A stretch of 16,773 nucleotides of DNA from Phycisphaerae bacterium (GCA_016935885.1 JAFGQA010000109.1:1-16773); one strand, 5' to 3'. Counted from the stretch's first letter, positions 1 to 7,010 are shown. Notes: generated by a model from the letters alone, not told the origin. Numbers and translations: made by a program.

Positions 1-360
1 ACGACGGGCTGTTTTCCATTGACGTAAGTGCTTGTCAAATAAGAGGCCGACTCTTCGACGTCCAACCAAACTGTCGAAGATGGGTTTGACTTCGAGCCAT
101 GAGTGCTTCTTGGGGTCTTGATTGGTGCCATTATTTCACACGGCGCAGCCGATGGCGAGGATGAGAGACACACGCAAGAGCATGGCTGCCCCGAGTTGGA
201 TTCTGATATTCGTTGGGCTGGCGCTGCCTGCCGTGTTTGATCAGGTTTGGTCTGCCACGCGGCGGGCGGAGCCCGTCCAAACACCCGGGCCGCATGGATC
301 GGCCGCCCTCTTCGTGTACCATAGCCGCAATACCAGGGCGGAATCGGGAGTGGCAGACTG
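1..360. other. upstream region, no supported gene
   Basis: No confident gene is visible here. A short plus-strand frame from ATG 182 to TGA 364 would give 60 residues with one hydrophobic stretch, and its stop overlaps the TTG start at 361. It has no recognisable family and could be leader sequence of the solute-binding gene. Another frame is open from base 3 to a TGA near base 90 and could be the tail of a gene outside the window, but nothing in it is recognisable. An inverted repeat at 52-80 is listed separately. Confidence 0.3.
52..80. promoter_or_regulatory. inverted repeat upstream of ABC transporter genes
   Basis: TCTTCGAC (52-59) and GTCGAAGA (73-80) form a perfect 8-base inverted repeat with a 13-base spacer. 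It lies about 280 bases before the solute-binding gene. No T-run follows it, so it is unlikely to be an intrinsic terminator. An operator or the stem of an upstream transcript end is possible. The role is inferred from symmetry and position only. Confidence 0.25.
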
Positions 361-1758
361 TTGAGCGTGGTGCGGGCTGTTCGTGCGTTGATCCTGGTAG
401 CGGTCGGTGGCGCCGTGGGTTACTGGCTGTTCGCGGATACCGTGGGGCGATACCGCGTTTCAAGCCGGCCTGCAAACGAGATCCGCTTCTCGTACTGGGG
501 CGGCTTCGACGACCACCTGATGTGGCGGTCCATCATCGAGGCGTTCGAAGTCCACCACCCCGACCTGCGCGTCAAGCCCGAATGGCTTCCGCTGTCGGGT
601 TACAGCACGAAGATGGACCAGCAATTCGTGGCGGGTGATGCCCCGGACGTCATCATGTTCCAGGACGAGCCGTTTGCCAGGTATGCCGCCGAGCAGTTTG
701 CCGATTTGGCCCCCTTCTTGAGGGACGATCCCGAGACGCGCCGGCGCTTGGCGGATTGCTGGCCCACGGCAGTCTCGTCGTTCCAGCAAGGCGGGTCCCT
801 GCGCGGCGTGCCCGTCATGGGTGGCAACGTCTTGATCTACTGCAACCTCGACGCCTTTGAGCGAGCAAGCCGCTTCCATGGAGAGCGGATCACGCCGCCC
901 AGCGGCGGGTGGACGCTGGACGAGTTCGTCGCCACCTGCCTGCGGCTCACCATTGACGAGGATGGCGACGGCGATGTGGATCAGTTTGCCTTCATGCAGC
1001 CGCATTGGGTCTATTACCTGCCATTCATCTGGTCGCACGGCGCCCGGCTCCTGGATGAGGGACGAGAAGGAGGTTCTCGGTTCGGTCCCGATGGTGTCAC
1101 GCTTCTGGAGGAGGGCAGGCCGCGGTGGGCCCTGGTTGGGCCCGAGGCCGTCGCGGCGTTCGCCTTCTACGCCGACCTGCGGCACCGTTGGGGCGTCACG
1201 CCGATGCCGATCGAATATGCCGGGCAGAACTCGGATACCACCTTCCTGTCCGGCCGCGTGGCCATGTGCGTCAATGGGCCGTGGTTTCAGGCGTTTCTGC
1301 GCGAGACGGCGTTGCGGGATCGGTATTGTGTCGTGGGCATTCCGAGCGGGCCGGGCGGGTCGTGGACACGGGTCACATGGGACGCTCTGTGCATCTACGC
1401 CAAGCTGCCGCCGCCACGGCAGGCCCGGGCGTGGCGGTTCATTCGTTTTGTCTTGACGGCCGAGGCGCAGGAGATCTTCGCGGCGCACCAGCGGGCGATT
1501 CCGGCCCGGCGGGCGTGTGCCGAGGCGTACGTTCGCGACGGTGGCGGCCCGGGTTCGCCGGCTGCGGCGTTTGTGGAAGCCATGAAGACCGCTCGGCTTC
1601 AGCCGATCACGCCGGCCTGGATGACGATGGCCCGCGCGGTTCGCACGCACTTGACCTCGGTTATCCTGGATGGCGCCGGCCGACGGTCGCCGGAGGAGGC
1701 CGTTGCCGCGCTGGCGTCGGATCCCGGGATTGTGGAGACCTTTGGGAACACAGACTAA
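361..1758 (+). CDS. ABC sugar transporter, extracellular solute-binding protein (family 1)
   Basis: This is a 465-residue protein of the MalE-like family 1 solute-binding type, which captures sugars outside the membrane for an ABC importer. An N-terminal hydrophobic segment (about residues 8-26) after two arginines acts as signal or anchor. No lipobox cysteine is visible. The mature part starts with the typical FSYWGG strand near residue 43. A DEDGDGDVDQFAF stretch near residue 200 is the acidic loop common in this family. The TTG at 361 was chosen because GGGAG lies 10 bases upstream and a stop (322-324) closes the frame further up; GTG at 367 or 370 are alternatives. A permease gene follows after 93 bases, which supports the transporter role. 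The substrate cannot be read from sequence. Confidence 0.85.
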   Translation: MSVVRAVRALILVAVGGAVGYWLFADTVGRYRVSSRPANEIRFSYWGGFDDHLMWRSIIEAFEVHHPDLRVKPEWLPLSGYSTKMDQQFVAGDAPDVIMFQDEPFARYAAEQFADLAPFLRDDPETRRRLADCWPTAVSSFQQGGSLRGVPVMGGNVLIYCNLDAFERASRFHGERITPPSGGWTLDEFVATCLRLTIDEDGDGDVDQFAFMQPHWVYYLPFIWSHGARLLDEGREGGSRFGPDGVTLLEEGRPRWALVGPEAVAAFAFYADLRHRWGVTPMPIEYAGQNSDTTFLSGRVAMCVNGPWFQAFLRETALRDRYCVVGIPSGPGGSWTRVTWDALCIYAKLPPPRQARAWRFIRFVLTAEAQEIFAAHQRAIPARRACAEAYVRDGGGPGSPAAAFVEAMKTARLQPITPAWMTMARAVRTHLTSVILDGAGRRSPEEAVAALASDPGIVETFGNTD

Positions 1759-1851
1759 CCGCCCGTTGGACAGGAAACGGCTGCGCGGGCTGAAGCGCGC
1801 GGCTCGGCTGTACCCAGAACGATCAGTCTGAGTTCATAGTGGGAAGCCGAA

Positions 1852-2799
1852 ATGGGAATCCGGCAGCAGTCCGGTCAAAGCGGTGTGTGGTTTGCCTCGC
1901 CTTGGCTTGTGGGGCTGGGATTGCTGTATGTTGGCCCCATGCTCGCGGCGGCCGTGGTCGCCATGACCGAGTGGGACGGCCTGTCGGCTTCGACGATGAA
2001 GTGGTCCGGCTGGGCAAACTTCCGAGCCGCGTGGGCCGATCGACACCTGGGCGAGGCCTTGGCCAACAGCATCTGCTACACCGCAATGAACGTGCCGGCC
2101 CAATTGGCTGTTGGCTTGTGCTTGGCACTGTTGGTCAAGCAGTCACGGCGGCGAACGGGGCTTTGGGCGACGCTCTATTACCTGCCGCACGTTCTCGGCG
2201 GCGTGGCCACGATCCTGATCTGGTGGTGGCTGCTCAATCCGCAGGTCGGGCCGATCAACAGGGGTCTTCATTGGATCTTCGATGTGCTGGACGGCCCGTC
2301 GCAGGGGCTTGGCCTCGGCACCACGCGAGGCTGGGAGTTGCCACCGTGGCTCTATTCGCCTGGTTGGGCAAAGCCGTCGCTCGTGCTGATGAACGTCTGG
2401 CAGGCCGGCGGCGGGATGCTGATCTTTCTGGCGGCGCTGTTGCGCGGCGGTGAGGTGTTGCACGAGGCGGCCAAGCTCGACGGCGCCACGACCCTACGCC
2501 GTTTCTGGCACATCACGCTGCCGCAAGTCTCGCCCGCAATCCTGTTTAACGCCGTCACGGGCGTCGTGTTCTCCATGCAGGCTTTCAGCCAACCGTTCCT
2601 GCTTCGAAACTCTCAGCAACAGGACAGCCTGTTGTTCTACGTGCTGTACATGTACCAGGCAGCCTTCGAGCAGCACCGGCTCGGCTACGCCGCGGCGTTG
2701 TCCTGGATACTACTGGCCGTGTTGCTCGCCTTCACGCTCACGGCGGTCCTCCTGACACGCCGCTTCGTGTACTATGACATGGACGAGCCGACGGCCTGA
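1852..2799 (+). CDS. ABC sugar transporter permease (MalF/UgpA-type)
   Basis: This is a 315-residue polytopic inner-membrane permease of the binding-protein-dependent transport family (BPD_transp_1). About six hydrophobic segments are visible, beginning at residues 12-40. The cytoplasmic EAA loop that docks the ATPase is clear: EAAKLDGATTLRRFWHITLP at about residues 205-224, with the conserved GA and a terminal LP. The ATG at 1852 has a GGGAAG about five bases upstream. The protein pairs naturally with the solute-binding protein before it. Sugar importers normally need two permeases and an ATPase; neither follows, because a repeat-rich spacer and an opposite-strand gene come next. The missing parts may be encoded elsewhere, or the locus may be eroded. 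Confidence 0.88.
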   Translation: MGIRQQSGQSGVWFASPWLVGLGLLYVGPMLAAAVVAMTEWDGLSASTMKWSGWANFRAAWADRHLGEALANSICYTAMNVPAQLAVGLCLALLVKQSRRRTGLWATLYYLPHVLGGVATILIWWWLLNPQVGPINRGLHWIFDVLDGPSQGLGLGTTRGWELPPWLYSPGWAKPSLVLMNVWQAGGGMLIFLAALLRGGEVLHEAAKLDGATTLRRFWHITLPQVSPAILFNAVTGVVFSMQAFSQPFLLRNSQQQDSLLFYVLYMYQAAFEQHRLGYAAALSWILLAVLLAFTLTAVLLTRRFVYYDMDEPTA

Positions 2800-2874
2800 T
2801 GGACGCGGACGCCCCCGAAATCGTCGCCTGGGCTTCGTTGCGAGGCGACCGAGGACCATGTCCCCAATGCTCCA

Positions 2875-2931
2875 GGTGCTCCTCCGTGCTGGCAAGGTGC
2901 TCCTCCGTGCTGGCCAGGTGCTCCTCTGTGT
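2875..2931. repeat. 21-base tandem repeat, about 2.7 copies
   Basis: Units start at 2875, 2896 and 2917. Each begins GGTGCTCCTC and the first two continue CGTGCTGGC with a single difference near the end; the third is partial and diverges after about 15 bases. The period is a multiple of three, so minus-strand frames show a seven-residue repeat, but no gene signals surround it. Confidence 0.75.
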
Positions 2932-2942
2932 AGTGTGGGTGC

Positions 2943-2965
2943 CACTGGCGGCTTGTCCGCCAGTG
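2943..2965. repeat. 9-base-stem palindrome (CACTGGCGG type)
   Basis: CACTGGCGG (2943-2951) and CCGCCAGTG (2957-2965) pair perfectly around the 5-base loop CTTGT. I associate this type of palindrome, flanked by GTGCC, with dispersed intergenic repeats in planctomycete genomes; that is recollection and was not searched. In RNA it would form a strong hairpin behind the permease gene. Confidence 0.7.
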
Positions 2966-2994
2966 CCCGCACACCGGGCTACTGACGATTGGAA

Positions 2995-3055
2995 TCTTCG
3001 CGTCTCGCGAAGAAACCTCTGGCACCGGCGTCTCGCGAAGAAACCTGTGGCACCG
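2995..3055. repeat. 28-base direct repeat with an 8-base-stem hairpin
   Basis: 3000-3027 and 3028-3055 are direct repeats of 28 bases with one mismatch (CTCT versus CTGT before GGCACCG). The first copy is preceded by TCTTCG, so TCTTCGCG (2995-3002) and CGCGAAGA (3006-3013) form a perfect 8-base stem with loop TCT. The second copy keeps only the right arm in full. Confidence 0.75.
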
Positions 3056-3070
3056 GCGCCAAAGCCGGTG
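3051..3070. repeat. palindrome CACCGGC/GCCGGTG
   Basis: CACCGGC (3051-3057) and GCCGGTG (3064-3070) form a perfect 7-base stem with a 6-base loop. It follows directly on the GTGGCAC end of the 28-base direct repeat, so the palindromes here look assembled from a common module. Confidence 0.65.
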
Positions 3071-3083
3071 GGGTCACGGGGAG

Positions 3084-3102
3084 CCGTGTTCTGCGAACAC
3101 GG
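3084..3102. repeat. palindrome CCGTGTTC/GAACACGG
   Basis: This is a perfect 8-base stem (3084-3091 with 3095-3102) around the loop TGC. No T-rich tract follows on either strand, so intrinsic termination is not well supported. It sits 63 bases past the end of the minus-strand aminotransferase gene. Confidence 0.65.
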
Positions 3103-3141
3103 TGCAGACACACTTTGGCTGGATTGTTCGAGAGCCTCTTC

Positions 3142-3162
3142 CTACGGCCGCTCGCTCCGTAG
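3142..3162. repeat. stem-loop just after the aminotransferase stop
   Basis: CTACGG (3142-3147) and CCGTAG (3157-3162) pair around a 9-base loop. The stem begins two bases after the aminotransferase stop codon (minus-strand direction). It could protect or end that transcript, but no T-run follows. Confidence 0.4.
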
Positions 3163-3164
3163 AC

Positions 3165-4340
3165 TCACGCCATCTGGGGGGCGGAAACGTCGATTCTGGC
3201 CTCTGTGGAGACCGTCTCCTTGACGGCGCCGATCACCCGATCGACCTGCTCGTCGGTCAGTCGCGGATAGAGTGGTATGCTGATGGTGCGGTCGCCGATG
3301 GACTCCGCAACCGGAAGATCGCCGCGGCGATGGCCGAAGCGTTTCGCATAGTAGCGCAGGAGGTGTATGGCACGGTAGTTGACAGCGACACCGATGCCGC
3401 GCCTTTGCAGGCCGATCAGGATGTCGTCACGGCGTTCCGGATTCACCCAGATCGTGTACAGATGTCGCGCCGACCACGCGGGCTCCGGGACCGCCGGCAC
3501 GTCGATGTCATCGATCGTCGCGAACGCCTCGTCATACCGGGCGGCGATCTCACGTCGGCGAGCCCATCGGGGATCGAGCCGCTGGATTTGAGGCAAGAGC
3601 AGGGAGGCTCGGACGTCGTCCAGGTTGTACTTCCATCCCAGCTCCTCCATGTCCCAGTGCCGATACCGTTTTCCGTATCGCTCGGCGGCGGTGGATGTGA
3701 TGCCGTGCAGGCTGAGCCTGCGGACCCGCTCGGCTAACAAGGGGTCGTTGGTGGCCATCGCCCCGCCTTCTCCACACGTGATGTTCTTGGTCGCGTAGAA
3801 GGACAGGCACGCCGAGCGGCCGTGGCTTGCGGGGCGAACACGTCCGCGGCGGGCCTCGATGCAGTGCGCACTGTCCTCGATCAAGATCAGGCCCCGATCG
3901 GCGGCGAAGGCACTGAGCGCCTCCATGTCGCACAGCAGGCCGTAGAGGTGGACTGGAATGATCGCGCGCGTTCGGTGCGTAATGTGAGGCTCGACGGTCT
4001 TGGCGCTGACGCATCCCGTGTCCGGTTCGACGTCGGCGAAGACCGGCGTGGCCCCGGCCATCAGCACGGCGTTCGCGGTGGCGACGAAGGTCATGGCGGG
4101 CACGACCACTTCGTCGCCAGGCCCGATGTCCTCCGTGAGGAGGGCGAGGTGCAGGGCGGCAGTGCACGAATCGAGGCAGACGACCTCGGCAACGTTCAGG
4201 TAGCCGGCGAGAGCTTGCTCCGCATCGGCCACCGCCTGGCCAGTCGTGAGGATGGTCCTGTCCAGGGCAGCCGAAATCCGCGCCTTCTCCTCGTCGCCCA
4301 GCGAGTGACGGTAGAACTCAACGCGGTCGTCTCGTGGCAT
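3165..4340 (-). CDS. DegT/DnrJ/EryC1/StrS-family PLP sugar aminotransferase
   Basis: This is a 391-residue member of the ArnB/DegT family, which transfers an amino group (usually from glutamate) onto a keto-sugar nucleotide in the cytoplasm. The PLP-binding lysine is K185 in ATKNITCGEGG, the usual motif of this family. The cofactor-contacting aspartate is D156 in IEDSAH. SCTAALHLAL near residue 59 matches the phosphate-binding loop region. The start at 4340 has GAGG six bases upstream; an in-frame start at 4385 would add 15 residues without family likeness. The length is normal. It is transcribed away from the WbqC/ligase operon across a shared upstream region. The natural partner is the RmlB-like dehydratase at 12233-13264, which would supply a 4-keto sugar. 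The exact sugar is not determined. Confidence 0.93.
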   Translation of the reverse strand: MPRDDRVEFYRHSLGDEEKARISAALDRTILTTGQAVADAEQALAGYLNVAEVVCLDSCTAALHLALLTEDIGPGDEVVVPAMTFVATANAVLMAGATPVFADVEPDTGCVSAKTVEPHITHRTRAIIPVHLYGLLCDMEALSAFAADRGLILIEDSAHCIEARRGRVRPASHGRSACLSFYATKNITCGEGGAMATNDPLLAERVRRLSLHGITSTAAERYGKRYRHWDMEELGWKYNLDDVRASLLLPQIQRLDPRWARRREIAARYDEAFATIDDIDVPAVPEPAWSARHLYTIWVNPERRDDILIGLQRRGIGVAVNYRAIHLLRYYAKRFGHRRGDLPVAESIGDRTISIPLYPRLTDEQVDRVIGAVKETVSTEARIDVSAPQMA

Positions 4341-4441
4341 CACGTGCCTCGGTTGCGTTGCGGCGCGGACGGCCCGGCTGGCCACAAGCCACGGTGCCGT
4401 GATCGGCGGTTCGCTCCGCTTTGAACGCCGCCGCCTCTCCC

Positions 4442-4539
4442 TGTTTATCGGTCGATAACGGCGTTCTGATGAGCACGAGTGGGGATCGAAAGAGCGAGCC
4501 CCTTGGGCTCAAGCGGCGGAACCACGTGTCCGATAAACA
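4442..4539. promoter_or_regulatory. candidate operator pair TGTTTATCGG / CCGATAAACA
   Basis: TGTTTATCGG (4442-4451) recurs as its exact reverse complement at 4530-4539. The left copy overlaps a local palindrome, TTATCG-GT-CGATAA (4445-4458). Both sites are AT-rich against a GC-rich background and lie between divergent genes, which suits a regulator acting on both promoters. The symmetry is seen directly; the regulatory role is inferred. Confidence 0.35.
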
Positions 4540-4590
4540 AAGAGATGCTGATTCTGGTCTGTCAGACTTGGGTCTTGTGAAGTGAGCGCT

Positions 4591-4614
4591 GAAACCTCTG
4601 TGGCACCGGCGCCA
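4591..4614. repeat. dispersed repeat copy shared with 3040-3061
   Basis: GAAACCT followed by GTGGCACCGGCGCCA occurs here with a 2-base CT insertion and also at 3040-3061, about 1.5 kb away. A shorter relative (CTCTGTGGCACGGC) lies at 15524-15537. All copies are intergenic, which suggests a repeat family kept out of genes. Confidence 0.6.
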
Positions 4615-4733
4615 GACGCCTATGGGCCGGCGACCGACACGGCCGCACCACAAGGTCCTCCGGACGCGGTCTGACGGACTTCTGCGCAGCCAGCGTATCG
4701 GCCATGGCCATGTGTGCCAGATGGAGCCAACCC

Positions 4734-5492
4734 ATGCCTGCCCAGCCTGTAGCTGAGCTTCCAGACGCCGAGCTTGCCTTGGGACCGGCTGTGGTTTCCG
4801 GCAGGAAGGTGGCCATCCTCCAGTCCAACTACATTCCGTGGAAGGGCTACTTCGACCTGATCGACCAGGTGGACGAGTTCATCCTCTTCGACGACGCCCA
4901 GTTCACAAAGAACGATTGGCGAAACCGGAACAGAATCAAGACGTATCAGGGCCTGAAATGGTTGACCATCCCCGTGCCGGTAAAGGGCAGGTGTCATCGA
5001 AAGATCAAGGACACAGTGGTGAGTGATTCCCACTGGCGCAGCGCGCACTGGAAGACCATCACTCACAACTACGCGCGGGCGAAGCACTTTGCGGCCTACC
5101 GACCGTTCTTCGAGGAACTGTACATGGGGGAGGACGAGCGGCGGCTCAGCAGGATCAACCACCGGTTCATTACCGCGATCTGCGAGATGCTTTCGATCAC
5201 GACCGAGATATCATGGTCCATGGACTACCAGCTCGCCGGGGGAAAGACCGAGCGCCTCGTCGAGCTGTGCAGGCAGGCCGGCGCCACCGAGTATATCTCG
5301 GGACCCGCCGCCAAGGCGTACCTTGACGAGAGCCTGTTTACACAGGAGGGAATGCGAGTGACGTGGATGGATTACTCCTGGTATCCGAGCTATACGCAAC
5401 TCCATCCGCCCTTCGAACATCATGTCAGCATCATTGACTTGATCCTCAACGAGGGAGCCGATGCCGCAAAGTTCGTAAGAAGGTCTCGGTGA
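4734..5492 (+). CDS. WbqC-family protein
   Basis: This is a 252-residue protein of the WbqC-like family (PF08889 type), named for a gene in O-antigen clusters. The family signature starts at about residue 25: KVAILQSNYIPWKGYF, then LFDDAQFTKNDWRNRNRIK. The C-terminal part has the usual Y.QLH.PFEHHVSIIDLILNEG block. The ATG at 4734 has GGAG seven bases upstream. Most family members begin close to the KVAI segment, so the first 24 residues may be an extension, or translation may start at a GTG further in. It is the first gene of a seven-gene operon. The enzymatic role of the family is not settled as far as I recall; being next to an aminoacyl-carrier ligase suggests sugar N-acylation, which is inference. 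Confidence 0.88.
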   Translation: MPAQPVAELPDAELALGPAVVSGRKVAILQSNYIPWKGYFDLIDQVDEFILFDDAQFTKNDWRNRNRIKTYQGLKWLTIPVPVKGRCHRKIKDTVVSDSHWRSAHWKTITHNYARAKHFAAYRPFFEELYMGEDERRLSRINHRFITAICEMLSITTEISWSMDYQLAGGKTERLVELCRQAGATEYISGPAAKAYLDESLFTQEGMRVTWMDYSWYPSYTQLHPPFEHHVSIIDLILNEGADAAKFVRRSR

Positions 5493-5498
5493 TGGATT

Positions 5499-5513
5499 CG
5501 CCCCCGAGGGGCG
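5499..5513. repeat. GC-rich hairpin in operon gap
   Basis: CGCCCC (5499-5504) and GGGGCG (5508-5513) form a 6-base stem with loop CGA, seven bases after the WbqC stop. No T-run follows, so read-through into the next gene is expected. It might tune mRNA stability. Confidence 0.35.
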
Positions 5514-5562
5514 GTTCTGCGACCGACAGGGCCGTGCCGCCGCGACGCAGGAGAGACCACAC

Positions 5563-6720
5563 ATGCCGACGCTGGATTACAAGTTGCACACACGCCTAGA
5601 TGATGCGGTCAGGGATTTTGTCGTGTCTTCGATTCAACGCAGCTATGCCACGAATCGGATTGAGATTGCAGGCGACAGGTTGACCGTGGGCTTTGACGAG
5701 AACGTCTCGCCCACGGCCTTCTCCGGGCTGGTGAAGCGGCTCCTTTACATCTCCAGGAGCATCAACAAGGACCTGCTGTACGAAAACAGTGTCGATCATC
5801 CATACGGCGAAGACCCCATTGTTCACCTATTGGAAAGCAGGGATGTTATCAAGGTCGCCGACGGCCTGTATCTCTACCAGGGCGAGTTCTGGAGAGTGTT
5901 CCAAGCCTTGCATGATTATGTCAAACGGCTTGCTCGGGAGTACGAGGCGGTCGAGCAGGAGTATCCCGTGCTCTGGCCGATCGACCTGTTTCGGAAGATT
6001 AACTACTTCGCGGAGTTCCCTCAGCAGGCAATCCTCTCAACGAGCGTGAAAGGCTCGTTTGAAGACAAAGAGAGCTTCGCTCAGCGTTACGCCACCGGAG
6101 AGGACTACGAATCCGTCGCCGTGACGGAACACATGGCGGACTGCCGCCACGGCCTGCAACCAGCGGTGTGCGACCTCTGTTACTACACGCTGAGCAACGA
6201 AACGGATTATCAGAATACGATCTACACGACCTACAACAAGGTGTTTCGCAACGAGTACTCGACAACCGACAGCCTGGACCGACTCCTGGCATTCTCGGTT
6301 CGAGACATCATGTTTGTGGGTGACAGGGATTTCGTTCTCGACGTCAGGCAGCGCCTGATCGAGGACCTCATCGAGTTCCTTCGGATCCTCGATCTGAACT
6401 GCCGCATCGAGACGGCGAGCGATCCCTTCTTCACCAACGACTCGGCCATGAAGGCCGTCTTCCAGAATACCGCGCGCCTGAAATACGAGCTCCTGGCCCG
6501 GTTGAACCACTCCGGTGTGTACATTGCCGTCGGCTCCATCAACCTACACCTGGACTTCTTTGGAAGGGCCTTCAACATACGGTTACCAGACGGCACGTTT
6601 GCTCATTCGGGGTGCATCGGGATCGGGTTCGAGCGCCTTGCGTACGCCCTCTACTGCCAGTACGGGCCCGACCTGGGCGGCTGGCCGACGGAATTGCGAA
6701 AGGCGCTGGGATTGGCATGA
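5563..6720 (+). CDS. amino acid:[carrier protein] ligase (class II aaRS-like)
   Basis: This is a 385-residue class II synthetase-like protein of the family that activates an amino acid with ATP and loads it on a carrier protein instead of tRNA. Motif 2 is visible as FRNE (228-231), followed by RDIMFVG (247-253). Motif 3 is GIGFERL (353-359), preceded by C351. PAVCDLCYY (200-208) resembles the PAxC segment of the family. Known members bind zinc through Cys, Glu and Cys; here C203 and C351 fit, and D248 seems to sit at the Glu position. No tRNA-binding domain is present. The N-terminal half is longer than in the rhizobial enzymes as I remember them. The carrier gene follows 37 bases downstream, the expected arrangement. 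AGGAG precedes the ATG. The amino acid is unknown (glycine or alanine in studied homologues). Confidence 0.85.
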   Translation: MPTLDYKLHTRLDDAVRDFVVSSIQRSYATNRIEIAGDRLTVGFDENVSPTAFSGLVKRLLYISRSINKDLLYENSVDHPYGEDPIVHLLESRDVIKVADGLYLYQGEFWRVFQALHDYVKRLAREYEAVEQEYPVLWPIDLFRKINYFAEFPQQAILSTSVKGSFEDKESFAQRYATGEDYESVAVTEHMADCRHGLQPAVCDLCYYTLSNETDYQNTIYTTYNKVFRNEYSTTDSLDRLLAFSVRDIMFVGDRDFVLDVRQRLIEDLIEFLRILDLNCRIETASDPFFTNDSAMKAVFQNTARLKYELLARLNHSGVYIAVGSINLHLDFFGRAFNIRLPDGTFAHSGCIGIGFERLAYALYCQYGPDLGGWPTELRKALGLA

Positions 6721-6757
6721 GCCAGGGGTACCGCGAAACGTCAAAGGGAATCCGAGA

Positions 6758-7009
6758 ATGGCAACCCGAGTGAACAATTTCGAGGGTCGCCTGCTGCGGG
6801 TGTTCGACCGGACCGTGGGGCGACGATCTGGAGGCAACGCCATCGTGGCGACGGCGACGCCTGAGTGGGACTCGCTGACACACATCAAGCTCGTGATGGA
6901 GTTGGAGAACGAGTTTCACATCGAAGTCCCCCCGGGTGACATTCAGAAGTTGTTCAGTGAATTCGGCGTCGTGTTGAACTACGTGCGCGACGCCGTTGGC
7001 GATGATTGA
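6758..7009 (+). CDS. acyl carrier protein-like aminoacyl carrier
   Basis: This is an 83-residue carrier protein. The phosphopantetheine site is S39 in EWDSLTHIKLV, with the DSL motif at the start of helix II, followed by MELENEFHIEVP as in ordinary carrier proteins. The short N-terminal helix and the length fit the family. Placement right after the ligase and before the acyltransferase suggests it carries an amino acid as thioester, not a growing fatty acid. The start at 6758 was chosen because upstream in-frame starts would run inside the ligase gene. The stop (7007-7009) lies one base before the next ATG, so translation is probably coupled. A phosphopantetheinyl transferase must come from elsewhere in the genome. 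Confidence 0.9.
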   Translation: MATRVNNFEGRLLRVFDRTVGRRSGGNAIVATATPEWDSLTHIKLVMELENEFHIEVPPGDIQKLFSEFGVVLNYVRDAVGDD

Positions 7010-7010
7010 C

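Larger units (their letters stand above)
2800..3164. other. repeat-rich intergenic spacer
   Basis: This 365-base spacer lies between the permease and the convergent aminotransferase. It holds a 21-base tandem repeat, a 28-base direct repeat and five separate hairpins, each listed as its own feature. Frames that cross it translate the repeats into low-complexity peptide (for example EEHLAST units on the minus strand), so I treat it as non-coding. No T-run after any stem marks a classical intrinsic terminator. Confidence 0.6.
4341..4733. other. divergent intergenic region (aminotransferase / WbqC operon)
   Basis: This 393-base spacer lies between two divergent genes and should contain both promoters. 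Visible structure includes a 14-base palindrome at 4445-4458, a matching inverted pair at 4442-4451 and 4530-4539, a 6-base stem GAGCCC/GGGCTC (4496-4510), and a dispersed-repeat copy at 4591-4614. I could not fix a convincing -35/-10 pair by eye. Confidence 0.5.

Noticed and set aside
182..364. Short 60-codon frame ending across the solute-binding start
   Set aside because: It has one hydrophobic stretch and a tempting TTGA overlap, but no family likeness and a poor ribosome site; the C-terminal half looks like random translation of GC-rich DNA.
460..1650. Long minus-strand open frame of 396 codons
   Set aside because: It lies wholly opposite the solute-binding gene, is rich in Arg, Pro and Gly, and has no domain; it is a codon-bias shadow.
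2774..3223. Plus-strand frame of 149 codons after the permease, checked as a missing second permease
   Set aside because: It has no membrane segments or EAA loop, translates the tandem repeats, and overlaps both neighbours.
3102..3737. Plus-strand frame of 211 codons
   Set aside because: It lies mostly opposite the aminotransferase, whose PLP motifs are unmistakable; the frame itself shows no domain.
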